A stretch of DNA of 64,000 bases from Owenia fusiformis (lineage: Eukaryota; Annelida; Polychaeta; Sabellida; Oweniidae), in assembly GCA_903813345.2 (NCBI GenBank), contig CAIIXF020000005.1, positions 33,235,375-33,299,374 of the forward strand. Direction: 5' to 3'. Numbering within the stretch: the first letter of the stretch is position 1; each line of letters starts with the position of its first letter. Below are positions 24,023 to 34,800 of the stretch, piece after piece. Both the position numbers and the translations under genes were made by a program. Under the pieces are notes generated by a model. The model was not told where the DNA came from. It saw nothing but the letters and a program-made list of their open reading frames with translations, and did not search any database.

Positions 24023-26908
24023 CTATTTCCATCCTCTGTATAAGGCTTTTCTCTCAGCCAGCTTCTTGGTGATGACAGATGCTAGGATCATTGCACTTAG
24101 CACTGCTCCAATGAAGAAATAATCAAAATCCTCTTTGAGCACATCAAACATCTTTGAAGGCATTGCCCTTGTGAAGAATATGTCCAAACCATATGCAATC
24201 ATCAATGAGGTAGACTCAAGACCAGATGGGGAAGTATGTATACCACGAATGTTAAACACACTCTGGTTGTAGTTGATAAATTGTTCAAAGCTAAGAGGAA
24301 TCTCTGGGATGTATGGAATAATTCCTTCTTCACGGTGTTCTGGTTTTGGAATTACAGGTCTTCTAGCATCAAGGAATTGTCTCTGTACTTCTACAATACC
24401 CCCTGCTTTCAGAGCAATCATAATGTGTTTATCTGTTATACCCTTTTCAGTAACAGTTGCTGCCATTGTAGATAAGGGGAATGGGAATATAAAAGCCTGT
24501 CTCATTACAATAGGAGGTGAGGGTGGGTGGAGGGAGGAGAAATCTGTAGAATTACTCTGTTTTGAACCTTCAAACATCTCAACAACACTAATCTCATTCC
24601 TGCGATTTTTCTCATTGTAGAAGCTATAAATGACCCAGTTCTCGGAGTGAACTAACTTCACAGGACCATGTACTCTCCTATGATAACAACTGAACACAAT
24701 GTGGCCACTAACTGTATCAATCAGATACATATTGATGAATGGTTTAGCTTGGCCATCAATTCCTTCTGTTGTAACAGCTACAAGATTTGGGTTAAGATAT
24801 TTATAAAGCACACTCCTGTCAGCTAATATCAGTCCTTGGGAATGAACATGTTCACCTACCTTTTTAGCCGTAACACTTGTGATAACCTGGTTATCTTGTC
24901 CGAGATTTGCAGCCCAAACTTCTTGAGCCTTAAGCTCATCATCCATTTGTTTAATCTGGTAGCCTATCATCGTGTTGGTGTCTTCACTAGCTGTGAACAT
25001 GTACATTGTGTTATCAATCTCTTTCATAATTTTCTTGTTTTCCGGATAGAGGTAAACTCTGTTATTTGTGTCTAGTATCGCAATTGGTTTGATAAAATGA
25101 TCATCATTCATTGGGAGAAGGGTAAACTGTTTTATTTGGAAATGGAGTGATATGCCCTCTGATGGGGTATTCTTGACTGGAACACCTGTGATAGGATTGA
25201 ACACACTTAGGACACCATTGCCAGTCACTTTATGTTTTCCTATAACAACACACTGGGGCTGATGGGGAAAATGTGCTGTGGTTCTCTGTACCAAAAGGGC
25301 TAACATGGGAGACCCATACCTTGAGAAGGGTGTAACATCATGGAGCATATGCCTCCAAACTATTTTACCAGTAGAACTATAAAGTCCAAAGACTTTTCCA
25401 ACAGAAGTAGCAGCTACTATGATCTTGTTTAGATTGAAATTGTCTCTTGTTAATTCAAATTCATCATCACCTTCCTCGTGTCCTTCTGTGAAAATAGCTT
25501 TGTGCTTATGACCTTGGATGTTATCAATCAGCTGAAGTATGAATGTTTGGAGTTGGAGAAACTGAGTCTTGAACCTTTTGATAAACATAGCAACTATATC
25601 ATCACGAGAAGAACCAAATTCATCATCAAACTTTGCCTGTACTTCAGATACAGGTAGATCCACCATCTCTACACTTAAGACAGAAGCCAATGCTTCTTCA
25701 CGTACCCAAACAGAACGACCAGATGTTTGCAGAAGGATCATGGAGTGATCATCACTTACTAGCAACAGCCTAAAATTCAATAAGCTTTCTTTCCTTTTTA
25801 CTAACTGGACAACAATCTTTTGGGGTTTACCATGGTGGGAAGCAACATGAATAGTTTTAGACATATCAATAATTTCACTACCTGTTGCCAAGTCATATAA
25901 TTTAAGGAATATATCATCTGAGGATCTTCTACCTACTGTGACTAACACATTTGCTTGTGTTTCTGGGTGTTTACTTACTTGCATTGCTGTAGCCTGAGGA
26001 AGATCTTTCACAACTTTCACACCTGCAGCATCAATTCCTAATACAGCAGCATTTTCACCATCAATTATTATTCCAAAACTGTTAATAGAGTTATCTTCTG
26101 TTAAGGCAACTAGTTTGGGCTGATTGGGCTCAAAACCAAAGTCAGACAAAGCCACTGATTTGAAAGCTTTCCCATCTAGAGGAGTTGAATATACAGTGTT
26201 TGAAATAGTATCAAGGCAAACAAGGTTATCACCAAATATCTCACATTGGGAATTCATTTTGACCCAGATAGCAGGTAGGGTATTCTGGTACTGTATTGTG
26301 CCTAGGGAGTCATAGGCTACAACTGATACATGCTGATCTTCTGCAATACCGACCAAGTATATCTTATCTGATTTGCTATAGATCAATCCATACTCAGTTG
26401 ATTCACTATTTGGGAGAGATTGTTTAAGTTTCTCTGAGCCAGTCTTAGCGGAAATGACATAGAGTGTGTTTCCAGAGGTGACAGCTATTTGCTCATCAGT
26501 ATCTTCAATAAAAATTGCTTGACTAGATTTGCCAGATCCATTTACAGGGACTTCCCATTGCAAATATCCTGATGTTGGACTCCAGTTACGCAAGAATGCA
26601 TGACCAGATAAACTGACCAAAGAGTTATCAGAGTGCAACAGAGAGCTGATTGAGTCTTGGACATTACCTTCCTGAATCTGGCGCCAAGCTATCTTGCCAT
26701 TCTTAGAGAAAAGTGATGCCACAACATTTTGCTGGGTGGCAACAAGAATTCTTTTACCAGACACAGTGGACTGATCAAACATTGCATGAATGACTTTCCC
26801 AACATACTGCTGTCTCCAATCATATGTACCAGCTTGGTCTTGAAACAATGCATGGTTTGATCCTGTCAAGCAGGTTAGTGCAAGCATCAATAGTGCAACG
26901 ATGCTCAT
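24023..26908 (-). CDS. EMC1: ER membrane protein complex subunit 1 (EMC1), single exon
   Basis: A 961-residue uninterrupted protein, near the usual family length (about 990 in mammals). Residues 1-20 form a signal peptide (SIVALLMLALTCLTGSNHA), followed by the family hallmark YDWRQQYVGKV. The body is the PQQ-type beta-propeller lumenal domain, with segments such as GKVFGLYSSTGKIVWRHML. The conserved C-terminal DUF1620-type region includes FTRAMPSKMFDVLKEDFDYF, and a single TM helix (IGAVLSAMILASVI) precedes a short cytosolic tail ending ALYRGWK. EMC1 is the large lumenal/membrane subunit of the ER insertase for tail-anchored and multipass proteins. The ATG at 26908 is chosen because the signal peptide begins there. 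Vertebrate EMC1 has many introns; here the whole CDS lies in one exon. A minus-strand acceptor-like site just upstream (27014/27015) suggests an intron in the 5'UTR. It is divergent to IDH3G. Confidence 0.97.
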   Translation of the reverse strand: MSIVALLMLALTCLTGSNHALFQDQAGTYDWRQQYVGKVIHAMFDQSTVSGKRILVATQQNVVASLFSKNGKIAWRQIQEGNVQDSISSLLHSDNSLVSLSGHAFLRNWSPTSGYLQWEVPVNGSGKSSQAIFIEDTDEQIAVTSGNTLYVISAKTGSEKLKQSLPNSESTEYGLIYSKSDKIYLVGIAEDQHVSVVAYDSLGTIQYQNTLPAIWVKMNSQCEIFGDNLVCLDTISNTVYSTPLDGKAFKSVALSDFGFEPNQPKLVALTEDNSINSFGIIIDGENAAVLGIDAAGVKVVKDLPQATAMQVSKHPETQANVLVTVGRRSSDDIFLKLYDLATGSEIIDMSKTIHVASHHGKPQKIVVQLVKRKESLLNFRLLLVSDDHSMILLQTSGRSVWVREEALASVLSVEMVDLPVSEVQAKFDDEFGSSRDDIVAMFIKRFKTQFLQLQTFILQLIDNIQGHKHKAIFTEGHEEGDDEFELTRDNFNLNKIIVAATSVGKVFGLYSSTGKIVWRHMLHDVTPFSRYGSPMLALLVQRTTAHFPHQPQCVVIGKHKVTGNGVLSVFNPITGVPVKNTPSEGISLHFQIKQFTLLPMNDDHFIKPIAILDTNNRVYLYPENKKIMKEIDNTMYMFTASEDTNTMIGYQIKQMDDELKAQEVWAANLGQDNQVITSVTAKKVGEHVHSQGLILADRSVLYKYLNPNLVAVTTEGIDGQAKPFINMYLIDTVSGHIVFSCYHRRVHGPVKLVHSENWVIYSFYNEKNRRNEISVVEMFEGSKQSNSTDFSSLHPPSPPIVMRQAFIFPFPLSTMAATVTEKGITDKHIMIALKAGGIVEVQRQFLDARRPVIPKPEHREEGIIPYIPEIPLSFEQFINYNQSVFNIRGIHTSPSGLESTSLMIAYGLDIFFTRAMPSKMFDVLKEDFDYFFIGAVLSAMILASVITKKLAERKALYRGWK

Positions 26909-27050
26909 CTTGGAATGTTTGTAGAAATGAAAGGTTACCTTGAGTTGCCAAGTTCAAGTTTATGCCTTAAAAGCAGCAGCATATACTGTGTTGAACCAGT
27001 CAGCTTCTATTCACCTGAAAATAAACAATACATTACATAAAATGAGAAAG

Positions 27051-27562
27051 TTCACCAACAAGCACGGACATGAGTCAATGTTTCTTTCGAAACTAACTGC
27101 CATATAATTTTACCAGGGTTGGAAACAAGAAGCCAGCGCTTTGGCAGAAGGTCACGTGATCACATCTTCGTAAACAGGCATCATTGGTTAACTCTTGGAA
27201 AACATGTGCTTGTGATCGATCAAGTCATCATATCGTGCTATTTGATTGGTCATTGTAAAGACTGATGTACATAATTCTGAAAACGTCATCCATTGCCAAA
27301 GCTCTGACTGGATCTTACCAGTCAACAAGAAAGTCAAATGAGGCTAATAGATACAATTACAGTTATAATTTTGAGTGATAGGATACTATAAGACTCTTGT
27401 TTATGTAGCTGTGCAAGTTCAAGTCACCAAGATGAGCTAATCAAGGCAAGAATAGGGAAATAAAACATGTAACTTTTTTTGAATTTGTGTTTCCAATCCT
27501 GATAAAATTATATGGCAGTGAGTTTTAAAAGAAACGTTGACTCAAGTCCCTGCCAACAAGTT
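27051..27562. repeat. Inverted repeat with arms of about 80 bp
   Basis: The left arm (27051-27130; 'tgagtcaatgtttctttcg', 'actgccatataattttacca') is mirrored by the right arm (27485-27562) as reverse complement. It probably derives from a palindromic MITE in the EMC1 upstream region. One of the two TCACGTGA E-boxes lies inside it. Confidence 0.8.
27152..27159. promoter_or_regulatory. Palindromic E-box TCACGTGA, EMC1 side
   Basis: TCACGTGA in the context GTCACGTGATC lies about 245 bp upstream of the EMC1 ATG. This core is bound by USF, MYC/MAX and MiT/TFE-type bHLH factors in animals. The same 11-mer occurs just before the IDH3G ATG. Confidence 0.45.
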
Positions 27563-27642
27563 TAGTATGACAACATGACAAAGCCCAAGATTTTCACCTG
27601 ACCTGATGTCAAGGTTTTGTCCAAGAATGCCCCCGTGGCTGA

Positions 27643-28200
27643 GAATGCCTTATCCCGTGCCAGGACTATAGTCCTGCATTGAGAGCATTCTTTTGCCTGT
27701 ACGATTACAACTTGGGAGAATTATCTATGCCCCTTACACTTAAGATACCTACTTCAATTGATTCCTGGGTATTTTAGCATTCTTTTCGTGTAGTTGAATC
27801 CACAATTGTCTGGGTATATCGGCAGAACGGGAACATTGTTCTTTTTCATCGAGAGATATTCCATCACTTTCCAAGATGGCGGTTGGATTTAAAAGGGGAT
27901 TCCCCGTTTGACTGACCCGGAAGTGGACCAGAAGCACCAAAATGGAGGAATTTGACGGTTGAAATAAGTTAAATATTACTCGCAAATATTGTGATTAAAA
28001 ACGAAAATTTCTTTGTTCCGCCGATAAACCCAGACAATTGTGGATTCAACTACAAGAAAAGAATGCTAAAATACCAAGGAATCTATTGAAATAGGTATCA
28101 TAAGTGTAAGAAGCATAGAAAATTCTCCCATGTTGTAATCGTACAGGCAAAAGAATGTTCTCACTGCAGGACTATAGTCCTGGTACGGGATAAAGAATGC
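27643..28200. mobile_element. Palindromic element with arms of about 190 bp
   Basis: The left arm (27643 to about 27837) and right arm (about 28010 to 28200) are reverse complements. They share 'caggactatagtcctg', 'tgcctgtacgattacaactt'-type blocks and 'ccacaattgtctgggt'. The outer ends read gaatgcc-ttatcccgtgcc and, inverted, gcattctttatcccgtacc. It has no coding capacity and is a MITE-like foldback element between EMC1 and IDH3G. I could not fix a target duplication. Confidence 0.88.
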
Positions 28201-28801
28201 CCAGTGTATTCCGAAATAACTCGAATAATTTGTAAGTCAGGCCTTGGGCAAATCTGACGGATCTTGTTACATAATTGCCGGATTAGCATTGTGATTAGAA
28301 AAATCAGAGACGTAGAAGATTGCTTCCTTTATTCTATAATATATGATTTTTGTGTTACCACATTGGAAAAGGCCCACCGGAAGTCTTTGCAGCCATTTTC
28401 ACATCTCAAATCAATATTCAATTTCTGACGGGCTTTGCCACAAAAGTAGGACACTTTGAGCAGCATATTTTGATACAAAACGAAGATATGTACATATATA
28501 TATTGTGTAGCACTATCAATTTGTAACTCACCTCGTAAATACCGTAAAAATGGAGATATTCAGGACAACTTTTGCGGTGAATTCGATTTGACCTACTTTT
28601 TAGAGAGCGTGTAAATTTCGGACAGGAAGCGGACACTGAGACACACTCTTTTTGGAAAGGAAGAAACGATTCAAGATGACAATTCAACGCAAACCCACAT
28701 TGACATAGTTTGCAATAGCTTCATAAACTACTCAATTGATTCATCTTTAAATATTTAGATGTCGAGCACATTTCAACAAGATTTTCGAAGCTCTAAATAA
28801 G

Positions 28802-28809
28802 TCACGTGA
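28802..28809. promoter_or_regulatory. Palindromic E-box TCACGTGA just before the IDH3G ATG
   Basis: TCACGTGA ends 11 bp before the ATG at 28821, in the context GTCACGTGATC. It could act as a promoter element of the divergent EMC1/IDH3G pair or sit in the first transcribed bases. The identical 11-mer on the EMC1 side supports shared regulation but does not prove it. Confidence 0.45.
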
Positions 28810-28820
28810 TCCCGTGAAAA

Positions 28821-31800
28821 ATGGCCTCTGCTGGGAAAATTCGTCTGCTGCATAAATTGCCCACTCGTCGCCTTTTCGCGAAGGTTTGTAGACTTGCTGA
28901 CGGATTTGTTTTTAGAGGAAGAATCAAGCTTTCAAATGTGAGACAAATACTTCTTCTTACTCTCAGTAATTATCAAAGAAAAACTGAAAAGTAAAATTCT
29001 TTTTCTGTGGGCGATAATAGGGAATTTTAAAGTGACATTTGATTATGAGGCCCTTTTGAAACCATGGGATTCAGGTGCGGATCTGGCAACCAACAAAAGG
29101 AGGGGTGGCCAATTTCAGTCCTGAGAGATATATTCCGCGCTTAAGCGGAAAAACCTAAAAGTGGGCCCAAATTTTGAAATTTTAGGCCCAATTTCTTCAA
29201 AATTTGGACTGGAAGAAAAACAAGGCCTGTAAAGTCCCAGTAATGACCAGAAAGGCTCACTTTGTGGGGCCCTATTTTTTTCTGGGTCCGGCAGGCCCCT
29301 GCCCTTTGAAATATAAGAGTTACTTGACATGTTGAAGATTAGGAGTCTTACTTACCCTCTAGAGGTTAGAACACACATTTCAATGAAACAATATCAGCTT
29401 TGTTTTGTTCATGATGAAGCATAAGCACAGTACTTGATTGAAATTTGTGTAAATGCCTTTTGGATTTTTCCATTTTCCTTGTGTTTACTTCTGGGAAAGA
29501 GTTTTCCCTATCATGAAATAATGTATTGACCATGAACTTTAATTTTGTGACATGTCATCCAACCATGTCTGATGTGAAAATATCAGAATATTAGGAAAAA
29601 ATGTTTTGCGGTTGTTTGCAGTAGAGATTAGGACAGGGCAGAGGAGGATAGCCTGTTCCAAGATAGAAGAAACTGCATGATCTACATGTACAGTGGTGAA
29701 TTATTGGTCTGAATGAAATGCTGCACAGAAAGTATGAATGTGCCGTCTGATGTATTAGTCTATTAATACAATACACTGTAGGACATGTTCACGATGTTTT
29801 ATAATTTAGATCAAAGTATAGAAGAAACCAGATTGAAACTTCCGGAACTCACAAGGAAATCATTCATTTTCATGGTCCATATTTTACCTCTTGGATATTG
29901 TGCTAAATGCTCTATGGTTGACACAACAAAGGTGATAGGGTTTCATTTAAATGTGTGTTCTAACCTCTAGAAGGTAAGTACGATTCCCAATCTTCAGGTA
30001 TCCCTTATATTTCAATTTATATCAACAAAGTGGTCAGAAAGGCCAAGAAATCGGGTGTAGTCGATTGTCATAAAGGATTTAATTTCACAGAGCGAAATTT
30101 CATTTCAAAATGGCCTCCATTTTTCTGCTGAGTGAGATGTATAAATGGCGGATCCGTTGAGTTTGAGGTTCTTTCCGAAAGGAAATTTTGAAATATATAA
30201 ATTCAAGCAAGCAAGGCTTCAACCTCAATATAATGAAATCAATGAAGTCACATCCAGCTGTAAGCCAGAGAGTAAAAAAATCCCATCCAGAATCATTATA
30301 ATGTTTCATTTTAGACAACAGACACATCTCTCACTCAGCGAAACAGTTCCTTTTAACCTTCATGTAACCTACACTTTTTGATCCTACCGCCTATGAAAAA
30401 AATAAAAGCACCTGCTTGGGTCGCCTGCTGGTCTATAAAATACAGATAATCGAAGACCAGAGACAAAGGGGGAAATGATCCTATCATCACACGGTTACTC
30501 AGGAAAACTACTGACAATTTCAAATTATGATAAACATACTTTGAGAGTAACAGACTGAGTTCAGGTATCCCTTATATTTCAATTTATATCAACAAAGTGG
30601 TCTGAAAGGCCAAGAAATCGGGTGTAGTCGATTGTCATAAAGGATGCACAAAATTATCAATAAAACGAAGCATTACTTCAATAAAATAAACATTTATAAT
30701 TTATTAAATTGTGATTTGATTGTTTTTAGGCCTCGAAGAACAGTGTATCAGCATCCAGTGTGTGCCAGCAGAACAACCAGCTACATACATCACAGGTACT
30801 ATTCAGACTAAGTTGACAATTACTCAGATGCGAGTAGGTAGTTTCCAGTTTCGCCACCAGGTGGCTGATTCGGGGGAATTAACATGGCAGGGTATTACAA
30901 AATTCCCTTAAACTTGAATATGCATCAGTTTTAGTGGTTCACTTTTCATATTACCCTTATGTATCTGATAGTTATACAAATTAAAATATTTCCAGTAAAA
31001 GAAAATATTCTCTGCCCAACACAAGAAAAGATATTTCACTTTTTGTGGTTTTACAACATGGGGTCTATGAGGAATCTCCCCGACCTAGAAGTCACATTTT
31101 CAAAGAAAATTAAATTTTCAAAGTTGATAAACTCTTTTCAAAACCACATTTCTCATTGTAATTTTACATGTAGATTCCAAATATTACATCAGTTTGACTG
31201 AATTGTGAATTTTTAATGACGTAAATCAAGATTATTTCTACTCGCATCTGGGATATTGTGATTTCAGTTTTTAGGTCACCACCAAAAAGTGGTGACATAT
31301 CGTTATGGTCTCTTTTTTTACCTTGAGATTTGACCTTTTTGACCTTTTTTGTCAAAAAAGATTTGACCTTCAATGACATTCTCAAGGTCAAAAAGGTCTT
31401 TTTTCATCTTGCTTCAAATTGACCAATTTTTTTTCAAAATCATCTCCATGTTCTCAGAAGTTCAAATCTGACTTCAATGACCTTCTCAGGGTCAAAAAAG
31501 GTATTTTTTCAACTTGCTTCAAATTGACCAGTTTATTTTACAAAATCATCTACAAGGTCTCAGAAATTCAAATTTGACTTAAGATTGAACTCATAGTATC
31601 GTGAGCTACCAGGTGGTGACATTTTGTCATGTTAATGCCTTGTTTCTGTATACATGTATAGGAAACCAGCATAGAATTATATGCACATATATTTCTAATT
31701 AAACTGTATATATTATACTGTATTACATACCTAGCGAAGCATTTGTATGGAAGTCAATGGGAAAGTTAGCGAGCTATATCCACCGATATTGCCCGATTAC

Positions 31801-34800
31801 CCCGATATAGCCCGCTTACCTCGTTTTGATATTAGATTTCTTTAATAACCATGATAATATCATGACGTCACGTCATTGATACAAAGTAACCATGGGAACA
31901 AAGGCATGTAATACATCAGTTATGTCACTATGACGTGAAATATGCCTTCGTTCTTGCCCAAATATAGAGCCTCCCAAGGTCGGCCTATATTGGGAGAATT
32001 CAGGCATATTTCACGTCATAGTGACATAACCTCTAAGTATTGCACAAAGCCAGCACTTATGATTACTGCAATTTGTATACTTAAGTACTGTACATTGATA
32101 TAAGATATACAACACAGAAATTAAAAATGCGTATATAGAACATATTTATTCGTAACTTCCCTATAGAAAACACGCGCCATATATATTCATCATTACTTTG
32201 AAAATTTTGTATATATTTTTCCTTTGTTATTATTAGCCTTTAGCTTCCCTGTATGGAGGACGTCACACAGTCACATTCATGCCAGGGGATGGAGTCGGAC
32301 CTGAACTCATGGGGCATATCAAAGAGGTCTTCAGGTACAACAAATGAACACCTTCAAAGTTGTTTATGAAACCAAATTAGTAAACATAGCTTTTCGATTG
32401 GTTGTTTGGTTAAACTGTTATTTAATCAACTGCTCATTGTACAAGAATTACACAATTACTGCATGTACAAGTACTTTGTCATATATTTATAATGAAGAGT
32501 GGCACATTTTTTGTGCATATTTTGTGTATGTCCAAACCTTAGATCTTCTGAAATATATACTTGTATATTCGTGTATAAATTCCTTGTGTGATTTTGAAAT
32601 AGATAAATCATCTTTTATATTTCTCGTTCCTATCAAAAAAAACTGTCCCAAAATTGGCAAATTCCTGCCTCAACATTGTTTTATTTTTGTTGTCTATCAC
32701 CTTTACCTACATATCAAAGTTATCATTATTGAAACATAGATTTGGTTTTCCTTGTAATTTAGGTTTGCTGGAGCACCAGTTGACTTTGAGGAGATAGATT
32801 TCAGTTCGAATAACAGTACAGATGCTGACATGGACAATGCTATGTTAGCTATTAAGAGGAATGGTATTGCCATCAAAGGAAATAGAGAAACAAATTTTGA
32901 CACACCAGGGTTTAAATCAAGAAATGTACAACTAAGGTAACTTTTGGGGTTCTGACCATTCTATGTACACGTAGGTCTCATAGATTATGTTGATAAAAAG
33001 TGTTTGCATTACCCCCCTCCCCCCCTCCTTCAACTTGACACATTTATCTATTTTGCTTTCAGAACTGAACTTGACTTGTTTGCAAATGTGTTATGGTGTA
33101 AAAGCATTGATGGTGTGAAGACTAGACATGACAACATAGATATCATCATTATAAGAGAAAACACAGAGGGGGAGTACAAGAATCTTGAACATGAGGTAAG
33201 AGATGCATATATTTTGTACTGGGAGGTATTTGATAAATTTTGGATCTTAAAAACTAACTGCACTTTGCTTATGTATTCCATGTCCTACTTTTGTTAACTT
33301 CCCATTGCACTTTTTACATTTTGAAATGCGTATATCTGAGAAATACACCTTGCAATTCAAAATTTTAAAGTCCAGGGATTTTTTGACAAAATCATAACAT
33401 GGGCATTCAATTGAAAGGCCATGACAAAATGCATGACGATGAGATACATATAATCTTTTTGTTGTAAGTTTTGAATTGAATTCTTATTACAGAATGTTTC
33501 TGGGGTGGTAGAAAGCTTGAAAATCATCACAGCAGATGCGTCACGGAGAATTGCTAAATATGCATTTGACTTTGCAACCAAACATGGGCGGAAGAAGGTC
33601 ACAGCAATACACAAGGCAAATATTATGTAGGTGAAATGTTTTGAGGTGTCCTTGCTATATACAACTACACATACAATACTGTACAATAATTCTGTTATCA
33701 TTTTTGATACTCTTTCCATTGCTCAGGCAATAAATTGCTCATATTTTGTTTCTCATCATTTATAAAATGCTATTTTTTACTCAAACATTTGTAATGGCAA
33801 ACTTCAGTAAAATCATAGACAAAGAAATTAGTAAAAGAAAATAGACGTATTTGATCAAAAGTGAGCCCCTTAATATGTATTGTATAGATGAGTTATCATG
33901 TTAAGAGAGATTACATATTGAACTATCAGTCTAAATTAAACATGGATGAAAAATTAAGTAACACCTTGCAATTCAAAATTTTACAAAGATACATTTTTAT
34001 AAAAGTTGATCATGGATTTTATTGTAATTGAGATCATTCCATTGAGAAAAGTGAAAAGAGAAATGTAGATTATGTTTTGTAGGAAACTTGGTGATGGTTT
34101 GTTTCTGAAGTGTTGCAAGGAGGTCTCTGAGCTCTACCCTGATATACAATATGATAGCATGATCGTGGATAACTGCAGCATGCAGGTAATTTAATATCTA
34201 TTTGTCCAATAAGGGTCCTGCAAGATTTAAAGGAATATATCCAAATAGTATTGAATATTTTTATCACAGGACTTTCATTATACATGTCAATTAATTTAGC
34301 CCCTAAAGCTTACCAAAACTCAAACCCATTAAACACATGAATATTAACACCTCTCAATGTTTGTTAACACTTTCTGTCCCATCTCTTCAATCTTCCATAG
34401 ACTTCAAATTAAGAACCACAAAGATGTCACCACTTCCATACTGAACACTTGGTCAATCACAGTTGTGATCAAAATAGACAGATTTCACTCTATTATATTG
34501 TATTGTATTTTGTTTACCACCAATGAAGGTGAGCAATACCTCTTGGGTATGTCCCGTATATATACGGTCGTAATTTATGTAATTAACATGGAAGATAGAC
34601 CCAGAAACACCTCCTTGAAGGAGCCCTGTGTTCTTTTATGTGCACTTATACATAGACATACAAGTACACACCACAGCCTGTATATCGCTTTTCTGTCAAC
34701 TGTTTGTCAATCAAATAAATGACCTCTAGTTCAAGCTCAACACATCCATCCAAACTGATATGCATCTTTGAGTCAGGGATTTTGGGAAGTTTGCACACTT

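Larger units (their letters stand above)
27014..28532 (-). other. Possible EMC1 5'UTR intron
   Basis: On the minus strand an acceptor (ttattttcag) ends at 27015, upstream of the EMC1 ATG. A good donor (GAG|gtgagt) lies at 28531-28530. If both are used, EMC1 transcription would start within about 300 bp of the IDH3G start, making a true bidirectional promoter, and both palindromic elements below would be intronic. The alternative is a start near 27.1-27.2 kb. This is inferred from splice consensus only. Confidence 0.3.

Noticed and set aside
27868-27880. YY1-like motif (aagatggcgg) as an EMC1/IDH3G promoter element
   Set aside because: It lies inside the palindromic element, and aagatggcgg/aaaatggcgg words are abundant in the window's repeats, so its position carries no weight.
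32344-32739. 131-codon plus-strand frame between IDH3G exons 3 and 4
   Set aside because: It begins just after a used donor, is AT-driven (Tyr/Ile/Leu/Asn-rich) and lies entirely within intron 3.
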